From: Nyssa sinensis
Taxonomy: Eukaryota > Streptophyta > Magnoliopsida > Cornales > Nyssaceae
Direction: 5' to 3'
Length of the DNA stretch: 64,000 bases
NCBI GenBank assembly: GCA_008638375.1
Contig: CM018031.1
Span: forward strand, 18,203,915-18,267,914
Both the position numbers and the translations under genes were made by a program. This document shows positions 50,549 to 61,445 of the stretch, piece by piece. The notes beneath the pieces are model-generated. The model saw only the letters and a program-made list of their open reading frames with translations. It had not been told where the DNA came from and did no database searches. The stretch's first letter is position 1. The number at the start of each line of letters is the position of its first letter.

Positions 50549-52955
50549 GGTGGTGACACTGTCGACGATTGGGAACTTCACAACAACCATGGGATGAGAT
50601 TTCAAAGTCGAGTTTATGTTCTATAGTCTTGTCACGAAGAGGATATGCTTGAGTTCCACCAATCTAGATTGGCAGTAGATTTGGGAGGTACGAAGATGTA
50701 TCCCAATCTTCGCAGATAGTACTGGTGGAAGGGCATGAAAGCCAACGTGGTGGGATTTGTTACCCGATGTTTGACTTGTCAACAAGTCAAAGCAGAACAC
50801 CAGATGCCAACAGGATTACTTCAGCCACTTTCAATTACCAAGTGAAAATGTGAGCATGTGATTATAGACTTCGTGTCAGGATTACCAAAATCACCACGGG
50901 GACACGACACTGTTTGGGTGGTTGTAGACCGACTGATGAAGTTGACACATTTTTTTCGTATCAAGACTACAGATTCAATGGACACGGTCAGCCGATTGTA
51001 CATACGTAAGATCATTCGACTTCACGGGGTTCTAGTGTCTATTATTTCAGACAAAGATGCATGATTCACAACACATTTTTGGCAAAGTTTATAGGGAGCC
51101 TTGGGCACCATGTTACAAATTAGCATGACATTTCATCTAGAGATTGACGGTCAGTCAAAGCGTACCATCTAGACTCTAAAAGATATGCTACGTGCTTGCA
51201 TCATGGATTTCTAAGACAGTTAGGAGGACCACTTGCCACATGTGGAGTTTTTCTACAACAACAATTACTAGGCCAGCATCGCGATGGCACCGTTTCAGGT
51301 ATTGTATGGTAGACCTTGTAGATCACCTATCTGTTAGACCGAGGTTTTGGGAGGTGACACTTTTGGGTTCAGATTTAGTCCAGGAAACCACAAGAAAGAT
51401 AAAGGTCATCTGACAACAATTGCTCATGGCATAGAGTAAACAGAAGAGTTATGCGACAAGAGGCCAAAATCCTTAGGCTACGTTTGGTATGCTAGAATGG
51501 AGGCAGGAATGGAATGAGCATTCCTGCCCTCATTCCATTCCTGCGTTTGGTATGCTTAAACATGATGGAATGACTATTCCGTTCGGAATGACTATTCCAC
51601 TTAGCACAGGAATAAGCATTCCTTGACAAAACCTAAGGAATGCCTATTCCATTCTTAACGGAATGACCTTCCATCTCTATAGCCCACGACTACAAGTACA
51701 GTTAATTTTCTTATAATTAATAAACTTGGTAGATGAAAAATTTATTAATTATTAAAATTAACAATTATAAATTTTCTTATACTTTTATTAATAAAAAAAT
51801 ATTTTATACATGTAGATGAATTACAATATATTTAACTCTAATTTAAATAAAATTACAAATATATTTGTCAAAAATATTATAAATATGATATATATAAATA
51901 TATGTATAATTATTTTAATTTTTTAATAATTAATATTATAAAAGATATATTTTTAAAAAATATTAATTATTAAGTAATATAATTATTAATTATTTATCAT
52001 AAAACTAATTATATTTCTTAAAAATTTATTAATTTATAAATATTATTAACTTATTAAATATTAATTATAAGAAGTTAACTTGTACGTGAAACCAGAATGA
52101 CTATATAAGTTCTTTTTTTTTTTGCTAATAAAACAAATGCAAGTTGAATTAACTTTTTTTTTTTTGGCCAATAAAACAAATGTAAGTTGATTTTTTTTTT
52201 CCCAATAAATTTTTTTTTTGACAATAGAAAAAATGTAGATTGAACGTTTTTTTTTTTCATTACTGGGTATCCAAACAAAAGAATGGAATTAATTATTCTC
52301 ATTCCATTCCAACAATTTGATGGTTCAAACCAAACACAGGAATGAAATTATCATTCCATTACTAGATATTCAGCCAAACAAAAGAATGGAATAATTATTC
52401 ATATTCCATTCCTACTCTATTCCATTCCTGATGTTATTCCATTCCTGTCTTATTCCATTCCAGCATACCAAACGTAGCCTTAGCATTTGAGGTGCAGAAT
52501 CACGCATTCCTCAAGGTTTCCGCACAGAAGGGTTTGGCTAGATTTGGTTGCTGTGGGAAGTTGGTGTCGAGGTATATAGGACCATTTGATATCCTTGATA
52601 GGATTTGAGAGGTCGCTTAGCGTCTTGCCTTACCACCACACATAACAGGAGTTTATAATGTGCTTCATGTTCTTATGCTTCGCAAGTATGAGCCAGATCC
52701 TTCACATGTTTTAGATTGGACCAACTTGAGTGTTAAGGAGGATGTTTCATACGAGGAATGACTTGTTTGGATTTTAGATTCGAGAGAGCAAGTTTTACGA
52801 GGCAAGACATTCATTTGTTCAAAGTCTTATGGAAACATCATGGCATGGAAGAGGCCACATGGGAGCGCAAAGATGAACTTCGCACCAAACATCTAGAAAT
52901 ATTCCTTGATAGAGGTATTATTTACATTTCGGGGACAAAATTTCTTTAAGGGGGA
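50549..52955 (+). pseudogene. Ty3/Gypsy integrase and polyprotein end
   Basis: Plus-strand pieces: LAVDLGGTKMYPNLRR and YWWKGMKANVVGFVTRCLTC (zinc finger, ~50666-50785), HVIIDFVSGLPKSPRGHDTV (integrase, 50858), VVDRLMKLTHFFRIK, HGVLVSIISDKDA, AMAPFQVLYGRPCRSP (~51280), then after the TIR element VLWKHHGMEEATWERKDELR (52820), a chromodomain-like end. Stops throughout. A polypurine tract TTTCTTTAAGGGGGA closes it at ~52955. Confidence 0.88.
51476..52479. mobile_element. 1.0-kb TIR element with GGAATGGAAT subterminal repeats
   Basis: Ends GGCTACGTTTGGTATGCT and its inverse AGCATACCAAACGTAGCC are perfect inverted repeats extending into GGAATGGA. TTA at 51473-51475 and 52480-52482 is the target duplication, as for PIF/Harbinger-type elements. 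Both subterminal zones (51493-51670 and 52280-52465) are filled with GGAATG/CATTCC words; the core is AT-rich with T-run repeats near 52110-52255. No transposase. Confidence 0.85.
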
Positions 52956-52959
52956 TAGG

Positions 52960-54832
52960 TTATAACGTTTCGTAAAATTAAAAAATAAATAAATAAATAA
53001 ATAACAGATAATGTTACTTTTGCATGATAATAAACCTAATGGACATAATAATAAGATGGAAAGAATTTAAACAACATAACATGGAGTGTAATGATACATG
53101 TGGAATAAATTGAAAAGGTAAAAACTTGGATTGTAGAAATAAAAAGAGGCATTCGTTTGAACGAGCACCCGAAAGTTTGGTGTGATCTTTGTTTGATACT
53201 TGTTCGACACTCGATGTAATGAAGACCTTGTTCGTTCGAACGAGCATACGATAGAACACTTTTAAAATACGGGTTGAAAAGCAATTTGGGCATAAATTTC
53301 ATTTTCTCTTCTCTTCCAAACTCTCTCAAGCCAAGAAAAAAATTAGGTTTGAGGATTTTTATGAAATTCCAAGCCATTAAAAAACATCATACCACAAGGA
53401 TTCATCTCTAAGAAGAATCTCACCGATTGAAAAGTTAGGATTTCAAGATTTTTTCAAGAACAAAAGGTAAAATTTGGGGTTTTCATTTCCTTTTCAAATT
53501 TCTTGCATTTCCTTATAGATCTAGCTTGGTTGAGAGAAATAAACGGCGTAAAATCTTTTCTAGGGTTTGTGGGCAACGATTGAAGTCGAGATCTTGAAAT
53601 CTCTCTCTAAACACAAATCCACACTTGTTTGGAGGTAAGGATTCTAACCTAGGTTGAAAGTTGGGTGTTTTCCATATGAAACATATTGCATTTTACTCAT
53701 CTTGAGATTTTCTCCATAATGTCACATTTTACTATATTTCTCATGCCTTGGATTATAATGAAATGTTGAATATATCTTGATTTCACTAATATTGATATAT
53801 CTTTGTGATAAATGATGAATTTATTGAATGTCATGTGTGTGTATATTTTTCATGCTTGAGTTAAATGATTAGATTGTTAAAAGTTATGAAGTGGTGTCAG
53901 CATTGTTGTATTTTGTGATGAATAATGAAATGATGTGAGCCTTGACCGTGCTTGTAAATGAAGTAGCAAATATTTATCAAAGACGAAATGTGAAAATTGA
54001 AAATGGAAGACGGGAATATGAATAATTAATCCTTATAACAAGTTAAAGAACAAGGAAGAGTGGCACGCTGTGAGGTTGCATTAGAGACCAGGAATATTTT
54101 GTGATGGGGATTGTGTCTCCCTTCGGTTGCGAACTGTAACCCCACACGGGTGGTAGTACATTGCCAACGGGTTAGTAGCTCATGAAGCATTAGGCTTTTC
54201 CAAGGGCCATTAGGTGATTTGACGAGGTGATTATATTTAAGTGAAAGGAAAAACGTGTGGCTTGAATGATAATTTATTTGGCATGCATTTAATTGTGACT
54301 ATATAATGATTCTCTCATTTATTTATTGTTATGTTTTCTTGTGGTTGAATTGACGACTTGCATTGTTGGAGACATGATGAAAAATCTATTGATATGTTGG
54401 TTGGACACTTGCTTGAAACTTAACATTTCACATGCCAATACTTTGCACTGTCTTAACTTTCCTTATTTTAGAATCTCTAATGAGGGTTGTTGTTTTGACC
54501 CCTACTAGATGCAAGTAATGGTAAGGAGTTGGCGCCTTGATAACATGGATTAGAAGGACATCTATTTTGGACTCTTGTGTTTATTTTTGGGATGAAATTA
54601 AATTTTTGATCTTTTTTTATTTTTGGGAATGTAAAAAGACCCTATAGACTATATATGTTGATGTAAAGGCTCGTAAGTTTTAATGGGACTAGTATTCTTT
54701 TGACTTAGAAATAACAATCACAAGATAATTAAATTTTTGAAATTTATGGATGAAAACCTTGTTGAGTTATATGTATAGAATATGAATGAACATTTACTTT
54801 ATAAAAACTCAAGTGAGAATGTGCTAATTACA
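52960..54832 (+). mobile_element. Gypsy LTR-like block C (probable 3' LTR of the Gypsy element)
   Basis: Directly follows the polypurine tract and begins TTATAACGTTTCG. It contains a leader with donor-like GGAGGTAAGG (53631), the module CACACGGGTGG ... CGGGTTAGTAGCTCATGAAG (54060-54210) and CCCCTACTAGATGCAAGTAA (~54500), ending ...GTGCTAATTACA. No coding content. Confidence 0.6.
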
Positions 54833-55574
54833 TGTAAGGACCCAAAAAATCGTTAAAGGGCAATTCGTTAAATTGTTTGCATAGGCTAAGGACAGACTAG
54901 AGATTAATCAAATATGAATCAGATAAATTATAAAATGAGTCGATAAGTCATCAATATGACACAATGAGAGTAAAACAGAATTGTGGTAATTTGTTCGAAA
55001 TTGGTGTAAGTCACAGGGTTACATAGTCATTTACAAGACATAGATAAATATGAAAGTCTAAATGATTGAGTTTAGAGAAACGGACTGCATATTTGGAATC
55101 AGAGCGCCAAAATTAGCAAGTGTACCAAGCTTGGTGCAATACTGAGATAGTTTCAATTCGGGCTAGTGTGCGCACATGTTTGACCAACTGGCCACGTGGC
55201 GCACTGGAGAACGTGCAAAGCTTCCATGAGAAACTTGGTGTCTACTTCTAGGTTGGGACACATGTCAACTTCTAGGTGGACAGGAAAACATCCAATTTTA
55301 GGGGTGCTTGTGTGTAGGTGTGTGTACTTGGCTAACTTTTACAATTGTTCTAGTGGGAGAATGTGAGTGTTGTATTACAAGTGAGAGACAACCCACCCCT
55401 CTTCTCTCAATCAGCCGAAACCACCCCTCACTCTTTTCCTTTCAAAAATCTGAAACCTCTCTCTCTCTCCTTCTCCCATTTCTCTCCCTCTCGATTGGGA
55501 TGAGTGTGGATCTGTGTGTATGTGTGAGTGTGCGGCTGATATAAGGATCATAGAGAGAGATTTAAGGGTGTGCA

Positions 55575-55576
<2 letters not shown>

Positions 55577-55609
<33 letters not shown>
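55577..55609. repeat. GT microsatellite
   Basis: About 16 GT dinucleotides; GT/TCTC-rich sequence surrounds it. Reading frames across it are artefacts. Confidence 0.9.
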
Positions 55610-55611
<2 letters not shown>

Positions 55612-56629
55612 GGTGTGAGGGGAAGGAAACACAGAGAGAGTGTGTGTTTATATATGTGTGGGACATGCATAGTGAGAATAAGAAGAAAAGAAAGAAAACC
55701 AGAAAGAAAGAAGAAGATAAAGGGAAAATGGAGCACTAGGAGTTGGAGCGGCTACCATGGATGAACCTAGGCAAACTCTCCCTCTCTCTTTACGAATTTC
55801 TCTCTAAGAACAGCCATGGCAGCAAGCTTAGAGGTAGGGACTTTTATCACTCTTTTGATCTCGGTTATGGATGGTTAGAACCTTGTGTTCTTGGAGGTGT
55901 ATTAATATATAGTGTATATGTGCATGCAACCTCTCTGTAGTGAGAAAAAGAAACCCAATTTGGGTTTTCTTGGATTGCAAGATGTTGAGGGATTTTGAAC
56001 CATGAATAGGACCTTGATAGGTTGTAGGAACCTTGGTACGTGATTATGGATTAAAAGCCAAGATAGACAATGGCAGAAACCGAGTGAAACGATAAGGAGA
56101 TCAGGTCGTCGAAAACTAGGTTTGAGATCAGGTAGTTTGGTTTTGTAGTGTTTTGGACTATTTTGATCCACTAGTTGGGTCTTAAACCACTGAGGGATTG
56201 TTGAGGAATCTAATGGGATAAAAAACGATGAGAAACAAGCAAAATAGAGAAAATTTGAGAGATTCTCAAGTCTCCCAAAAATCAGAATTCATCAGAATCT
56301 CGTGTTTTGGCCGGCAAAACTTGTGATAAAAACCTTGAATCTAAGCTAATGAGTGTTATGGATGAAAAACAACAAAAAATGATGAAGAAAAATGTGGAAA
56401 ACAAATTGGAAAATAGAACTCCGGTGTATCGGTGCCGCAAAATAAGTACTGTTCCGGCAGGTCCTTCGATTAACGAGTCGCGTTGATCGGTCAACCAGTC
56501 GACCCGATCAACGGTTGATTAGGTTTAGTCAATAGGTCAAATCGGGTCGCAAGTCTGGACAGTGAGTTGGATCCTGAATTTGGGCTAGGGGCTGTTTGTT
56601 TAAGTGAATTAGGAAAAATGGGTTTTGGA

Positions 56630-57420
56630 AATGATAAATTATGAAAATGCCCTTCCTCTAATATCTTGGATTCTAAATGCAATTAAAATGAAATAAGGGT
56701 CCTTCTTAAGGTTTTTGGGCATTCCAGACTCCATGGTGAAATCGGTTTGGACATTTAGGGACCCGGGGTGGTCCTACATGAACATAAAAAATTATGAAAA
56801 TACCCCTAATGATAGTTTAAGCAACTTAAAGGCTAATTAAAATTTAGAAGGAGTTATTACAAAATTGTTAGATGCCTGATAGTCAAATATATGATCAGAT
56901 TGGACAGATGGAGACTCGAAAATGGTCCCATTAAAATTAATGAAATGACGATTATACCCTTAGACCTATATTAAGCAATTAAAATCTGAAGTAGGATTCG
57001 AAAGATGCGTTTCCAATGTTTTTGGACGCTAGGGACTCGAATGTGATATAAGAATAATGAAATAAGGACTCGGGGTAGTTCCACATGAATATGTGAAATT
57101 ACCAAATTGCCCCTAGGCATGAAACAGATATATATATATATATATATATATGTAAAGGCTAATAAAATGCAAAGAGGACATCTTTAGGATTGTTGGACGT
57201 TCTAAATCCAATTTCAAAGTCCATTTTGAGAGACAGTGTCTCGATAAACACGTAACTTGTCTGGTAAATTATGCAAATGCCCTTATGGGCTTAAAAGGTA
57301 GTCAAATGACTTGGAGACAATACGGTAGGGCTTCCTTAGGGTTTTTGAAGCCTGAGAACACGTTTTGGACATCCGTTTGGGCAAATGGGTACCTGAGGTG
57401 TAGGCTAATGAGTAATTGGT
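56630..57420 (+). repeat. Five degenerate tandem units of ~156 bp
   Basis: Unit starts near 56630, 56786, 56940, 57096 and 57262, each opening with AAATTATGAAAATGCCCYT-like text, then (T)AAAGGCTAATTAAAAT-like text, a GGACATCTTTAGGATTGTTG-like segment and GGACGC/TTCTAGACTC-like text. Confidence 0.65.
57128..57152. repeat. TA microsatellite
   Basis: Pure AT dinucleotide run inside unit 4 of the 156-bp repeats. Confidence 0.9.
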
Positions 57421-58728
57421 CATAGAGAACCGTAAGACTTGATACGATATTTTAGTGTTATGGGCCAGGGTGGTCCTACGAATTAGTCACGTCTTTTGTG
57501 TGCTCTTGAGTGTGGTGAGATTGCGCTTTACCCGAGTTTCATTTATGATAGAGATGGTGTCTTTCCTCGACTTACGAGTCATATACCCACGAGGGTGGTC
57601 GTTTGTCTTCATTGGGTTAGTAGCCCGTAAAGCGCTTAAGCTTACCGGGAGCCAAATTAAGTGAATATTCATGGGATTAAAATTATTTAAAGAAAAGAAT
57701 GAGATGAATAAGACTTTATCCCTTTTTGCTGCGGATTGATTCACTTCAGATTATTTTCCTTCTTCAGATTATTTTCCTTGACTCATTTGTGACATTCCCT
57801 TATGATTATTGATGGATTGTATACTGCCAGTTTGTGATATTGTGGCACTTGTGAATGATTGCTTAGCTGTGAATGTATACATTATTCTTGTGGCTTTGAA
57901 CAAGAAATGGAGGTGCTTCGTTGGGTTGGTAAGTTTATACTTGTATCTTATGACTGGTCATATGTTTATATACATTGTTCTTGTTGCATTAAAATAGGAA
58001 ATGAAAGTACTTCGTGGAATTATTTGTTTACATTTATATCATGTGTCCGACCCTTTATATGTCAACTACTTGGCTATTATTGTCAAACCACATGTAGTGG
58101 TGTGATGCTTTTTTGATAATTATGTTTATGCTTGTGTTTGAAATATGATGATGTGGTGTACTTGTGATGCATACTGGACTATAGGGTGTGTCCTCCTCGG
58201 ACTTGCATTAGTTTTTGGCATACTATTTGCTTGTGAGTTTTGAAAAATCCTATTAAGTGTTATGGCTCACCCCTGCTGTTCATGGGAATGACAGGAATTG
58301 GCTTGATGGAAGATAGCTGCAGGGGCAGCACGAGATGAACTAAAGTCACTATAGTACTTAATTACTTTCATATATTTATTTAGTTACATTTATTAAGGGT
58401 GCTTGTACCTTTCTTAGACATTCATGTATATGGGATGTATATATATTGGATGGTAGAGTCAGCTTTGGACGTTATCATATTGTACCATGTTGTTGGATGA
58501 TTGGCATAGTACCCTTGAATACAATCAATTTTATTTAATCCCGTTACGGGACTTGAACAAGTCTAATTAGGGAACCGAACCAAAACCAAAACTAATTAAA
58601 GGAACTAAATCATTTAAAAAAAAAATAACATGTATTATATGTACTTGACTAGGATGGTTAGTCCTATTACCTACCTTATCGGGGTCTAATAAGCCCTTAG
58701 TCCGGCCTTGCGGGTCAGGGGTGCAACA

Positions 58729-59765
58729 TCCCAGTGTGGTTTGAGATATACAAAAATTGTTTATTTAGTTTGATCTTGATTTATAGGGTCACCCACGGGT
58801 CCTTGGGGCCTAAGGTATGTCAGAGGGTTCTTGGAAAGAGGACTCTAGGACTATACTAGCAGCATAAAGCTATGGAATTGTGTGTCCTCAAAATGGTGAC
58901 CAAAGGGGTCTATTTATAGGCCAAAAGTGAGATTTAATCTAAGGGCTCATAATCAACCACACAAATGGATGGCTAGGATCATGTCTTGAGTGATAATTAT
59001 GTGATTAAAATAAAAATCAAATCAAATAATTATCTAAAGAATGATTATCCTAAATTGTTTGATTTAAATGAATTATGAAAAATGCATGAACCTGTCAAAA
59101 TAAATTCTACATGCAAGATCCAATGAGGTGCAAGATAAATAGAAATTTATTCCTAAGTAAATTCTAAAAGAAGGGATAATTTAGAGGGCCTTGTCAAAAA
59201 TCCTGACTCTCAATATATAAATCCTATATATATATATATATATGTAATTAATGCACCTAAATATAATGTATGTAGGCACAACATGGGTACACTTAGATAA
59301 ATGTACCAATGAGGTAGATACAATGCAACCTGTATGCCACCTAAGCTATCATATGGAATAAGGATATGAATGCACACCTAATGTAACCATGTGAGTGAGC
59401 TTATGCTAGAAAATAGACAACTGCCTAGATTCAATGTATCTTCTCTAAAGGAAATACCAAGAAATTAGATTTATGAAAACTCTAGAAATGGAAAGTCCTA
59501 GTTATGCCTAAATGAACTATTATCACTCAAGATTACCAAATTTCCCCCAGTTTGGTAAAAAATCACAAGATTGCCACCAAGCATGTGAAATGACCATTTT
59601 CCCCCTCAATGCATGAAAATGCCCATAATCTTATCACCAAGGTCTAAAATTACCAATTACCTCCATATGGATAAAATGATATTAAAATTACAAAAATACC
59701 CTTCAAGTGACCAAAGGGTCCTATTGAGGGTAGGATTGTGCCAAAATTACTGAAACGCCTTCCAA
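58729..59765 (+). other. Retroelement-like non-coding region
   Basis: No gene. GGGGTCTATTTATAGGCC at ~58905 resembles an LTR TATA region. From 59540 onward short phrases such as AAATTACC and AAATGCCC recur, as in block D. A TA run lies at 59228-59243. Confidence 0.4.
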
Positions 59766-59769
59766 TGGA

Positions 59770-60390
59770 CAAAAGAGTCTTGACAAATGTGTGGTTCCAA
59801 CAGAAAAAGGACTACTAGGAGTGGGATTCTGTTGGAAAGAGTCCAAACAAGAATGAGACTCTGTCTGCAAGAGTTCTACTAGGTGTGGGACTCTGACGGG
59901 AAGAGTCTTATGAGGTATGGTACTCTAACGAGAAGAGTCATACTAGATGTGGGATTCTGCTAGGGAAAGTCCTACAAGAGGTGGGCCCCTGACGGAAAGA
60001 GTCCTAATACTCTTACTAGAGATGAGATTTTGACAAGAAAAGTTATACTAGATATGGGTCTCTAACGGGAAATGTCCTACTAGGTGTGAAATTTTGACGT
60101 GAAGAGTCTTACGAGATGTAGGACTTTTATGGGAAGAGTCCTACTAATTGTGGGACTTTGACGGGAAGAGTCCTACTAGAGGTGGGACTCTAATGGGAAA
60201 AGTCCCACTAGAGGTGGGATTCTAACAAGAAGAGTCCAACTAGATGTAGGACTATCAGAAAGAGCTCTACAAGATGTGGGACTCTGAAAAAAAAAAGTCC
60301 TACTAAACGTAGGACTCTAGAAAGAAAAGTCCTACCAGAGACATAACTTTTACGGGAAGAGTCCTAGTAGAGATAAGATTCTTGGCATAA
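59770..60390. repeat. Minisatellite of ~32-bp hairpin units
   Basis: About 18-20 imperfect units with consensus AGAGTCCTACTAGAGGTG followed by GGACTCTGACGGGA. Each unit contains the inverted pair AGAGTCC / GGACTCT separated by about 11 bp. Units vary by substitution and small gaps. No spacers of unique sequence, no coding frame. Confidence 0.88.
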
Positions 60391-60479
60391 TTACCAAAAT
60401 GCCCTTTACAATATGGGAAAACCTTTAAGAATTACTAAGAGTGCCTTTACTCAATTAAGGGTCACAAAATGAGGCGTCT

Positions 60480-61445
60480 ACACTTCCGATGGTGGTGAGT
60501 CTTCTAAGAGCGAGAGTGAAAAATGATGAAGTACATGCTGTTTAAAAGCAATTGTACATTGAGTCGCTCAAGCTCAAGAAAGCCAATTTGAAGTTAGCTA
60601 CAAAATTCAAATTGTGTGAAAATGAGCAAAGTTCCATGCAAGTTGATGTAAGACTTATTTATCAACTCAAAATTAATTGAGCAACTTTAGCTGAGAACCT
60701 CAGGGTTTTAGAGCATGAAACAAATACCCTAGTTGGAGAGGCTAAAATTTAAATAATTCTCTTGACTAAAGTGACCATGAGAAGAAAAGCCTCTAAGCTA
60801 AAGTTCAAAAATTTGAACTAAAGCTTAGAAAAGCTAGAAAAGTGATGGTCATTCTTGGAAAAATTTTAAACTTTGTCCATTTTAAGAATGACAATGGTGG
60901 CTTAGCCTATTATAGATTGAATGATCCCAAAAATCATTCTAAGTCCAATTAGTCTACTCTGGCTACTTTCAATCATGTGGTATTTGTTACTCCTAAACAA
61001 AAAGCTAAGGAGGTACCACAACTAAAATCACTTTTTTGTTCCTTCTACAAGGACGAAGGCCACTCTAAAAGGCTATGTAGAGCAACTAGGAAGGAGCAAG
61101 CTCAGAATGTGTCCAATGTGTCAAATGTGCAAAAGAAAAAATTAGCTCTAATGAAATAGCAGTTGGACACCTTTGTTAAAAAAAATTAAGGAGTTTAGCA
61201 CAAAAAGTCAAAAAATGCTACAAAGCCCCAAAAAAACTCGAAGATTGAATCAAATAAAAATAAGACCAAAACACAAAAAGTTGAGTCTAAACCAAATAAA
61301 TCAAAGGTTGGGCAAATTTGGGTTAGAAAAGACAAATTGAAGGGTCTTATAGGTCATAATGCTTCTAATGCTTACAACATTAATAACCCAATATTGATAG
61401 TGGTTGTTCTAGACACATTCTTCAATTTACTTCTTCTTCTAAATT
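60480..61445 (+). pseudogene. Sirevirus-type Copia gag remnant
   Basis: Lys/Glu-rich coiled-coil-like text (SLKLKKANLKLATKFKLCEN, ~60570; RKASKLKFKNL, ~60785), then FVHFKNDNGGLAYYRLNDP (~60875), a zinc knuckle LFCSFYKDEGHSKRLC (~61030) in which the second Cys is Tyr, and KVGQIWVRKDKLKGLIGHNA (~61308). The 60-codon open stretch is 60977-61159. Stops and a frameshift are present; pol is not recognisable downstream. Confidence 0.7.

Larger units (their letters stand above)
54833..58728 (+). mobile_element. Gypsy LTR-like block D (about 3.9 kb)
   Basis: Begins TGTAAGGACCCAAAAAATCG and ends CGGGTCAGGGGTGCAACA, both LTR-like. It has a GT run (55577-55609), a donor-like GAGGTAGGGA (55831), five ~156-bp degenerate units (56630-57420), the shared module (57500-57655) and GGCTCACCCCTGCTG (58264). 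No matching target duplication found, so the status (solo LTR or part of a larger element) is open. Confidence 0.55.

Noticed and set aside
51476..52479. Resemblance of GGAATGGAAT words to the pericentromeric (GGAAT)n satellite of primates
   Set aside because: Chance similarity of a short word; the element has clear TIRs and a TTA duplication.
55308..55764. Several overlapping frames around the GT repeat
   Set aside because: Microsatellite artefacts with His-Thr, Val-Cys or Ser runs; the region is LTR-like.
54833..58728. Calling block D a proven solo LTR
   Set aside because: Edges look LTR-like but flanks (TTACA and TCCCA) do not match.
59770..60390. CRISPR-like repeat array
   Set aside because: Units follow each other without unique spacers, vary strongly, and the host is a plant nuclear genome. 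It is a minisatellite.
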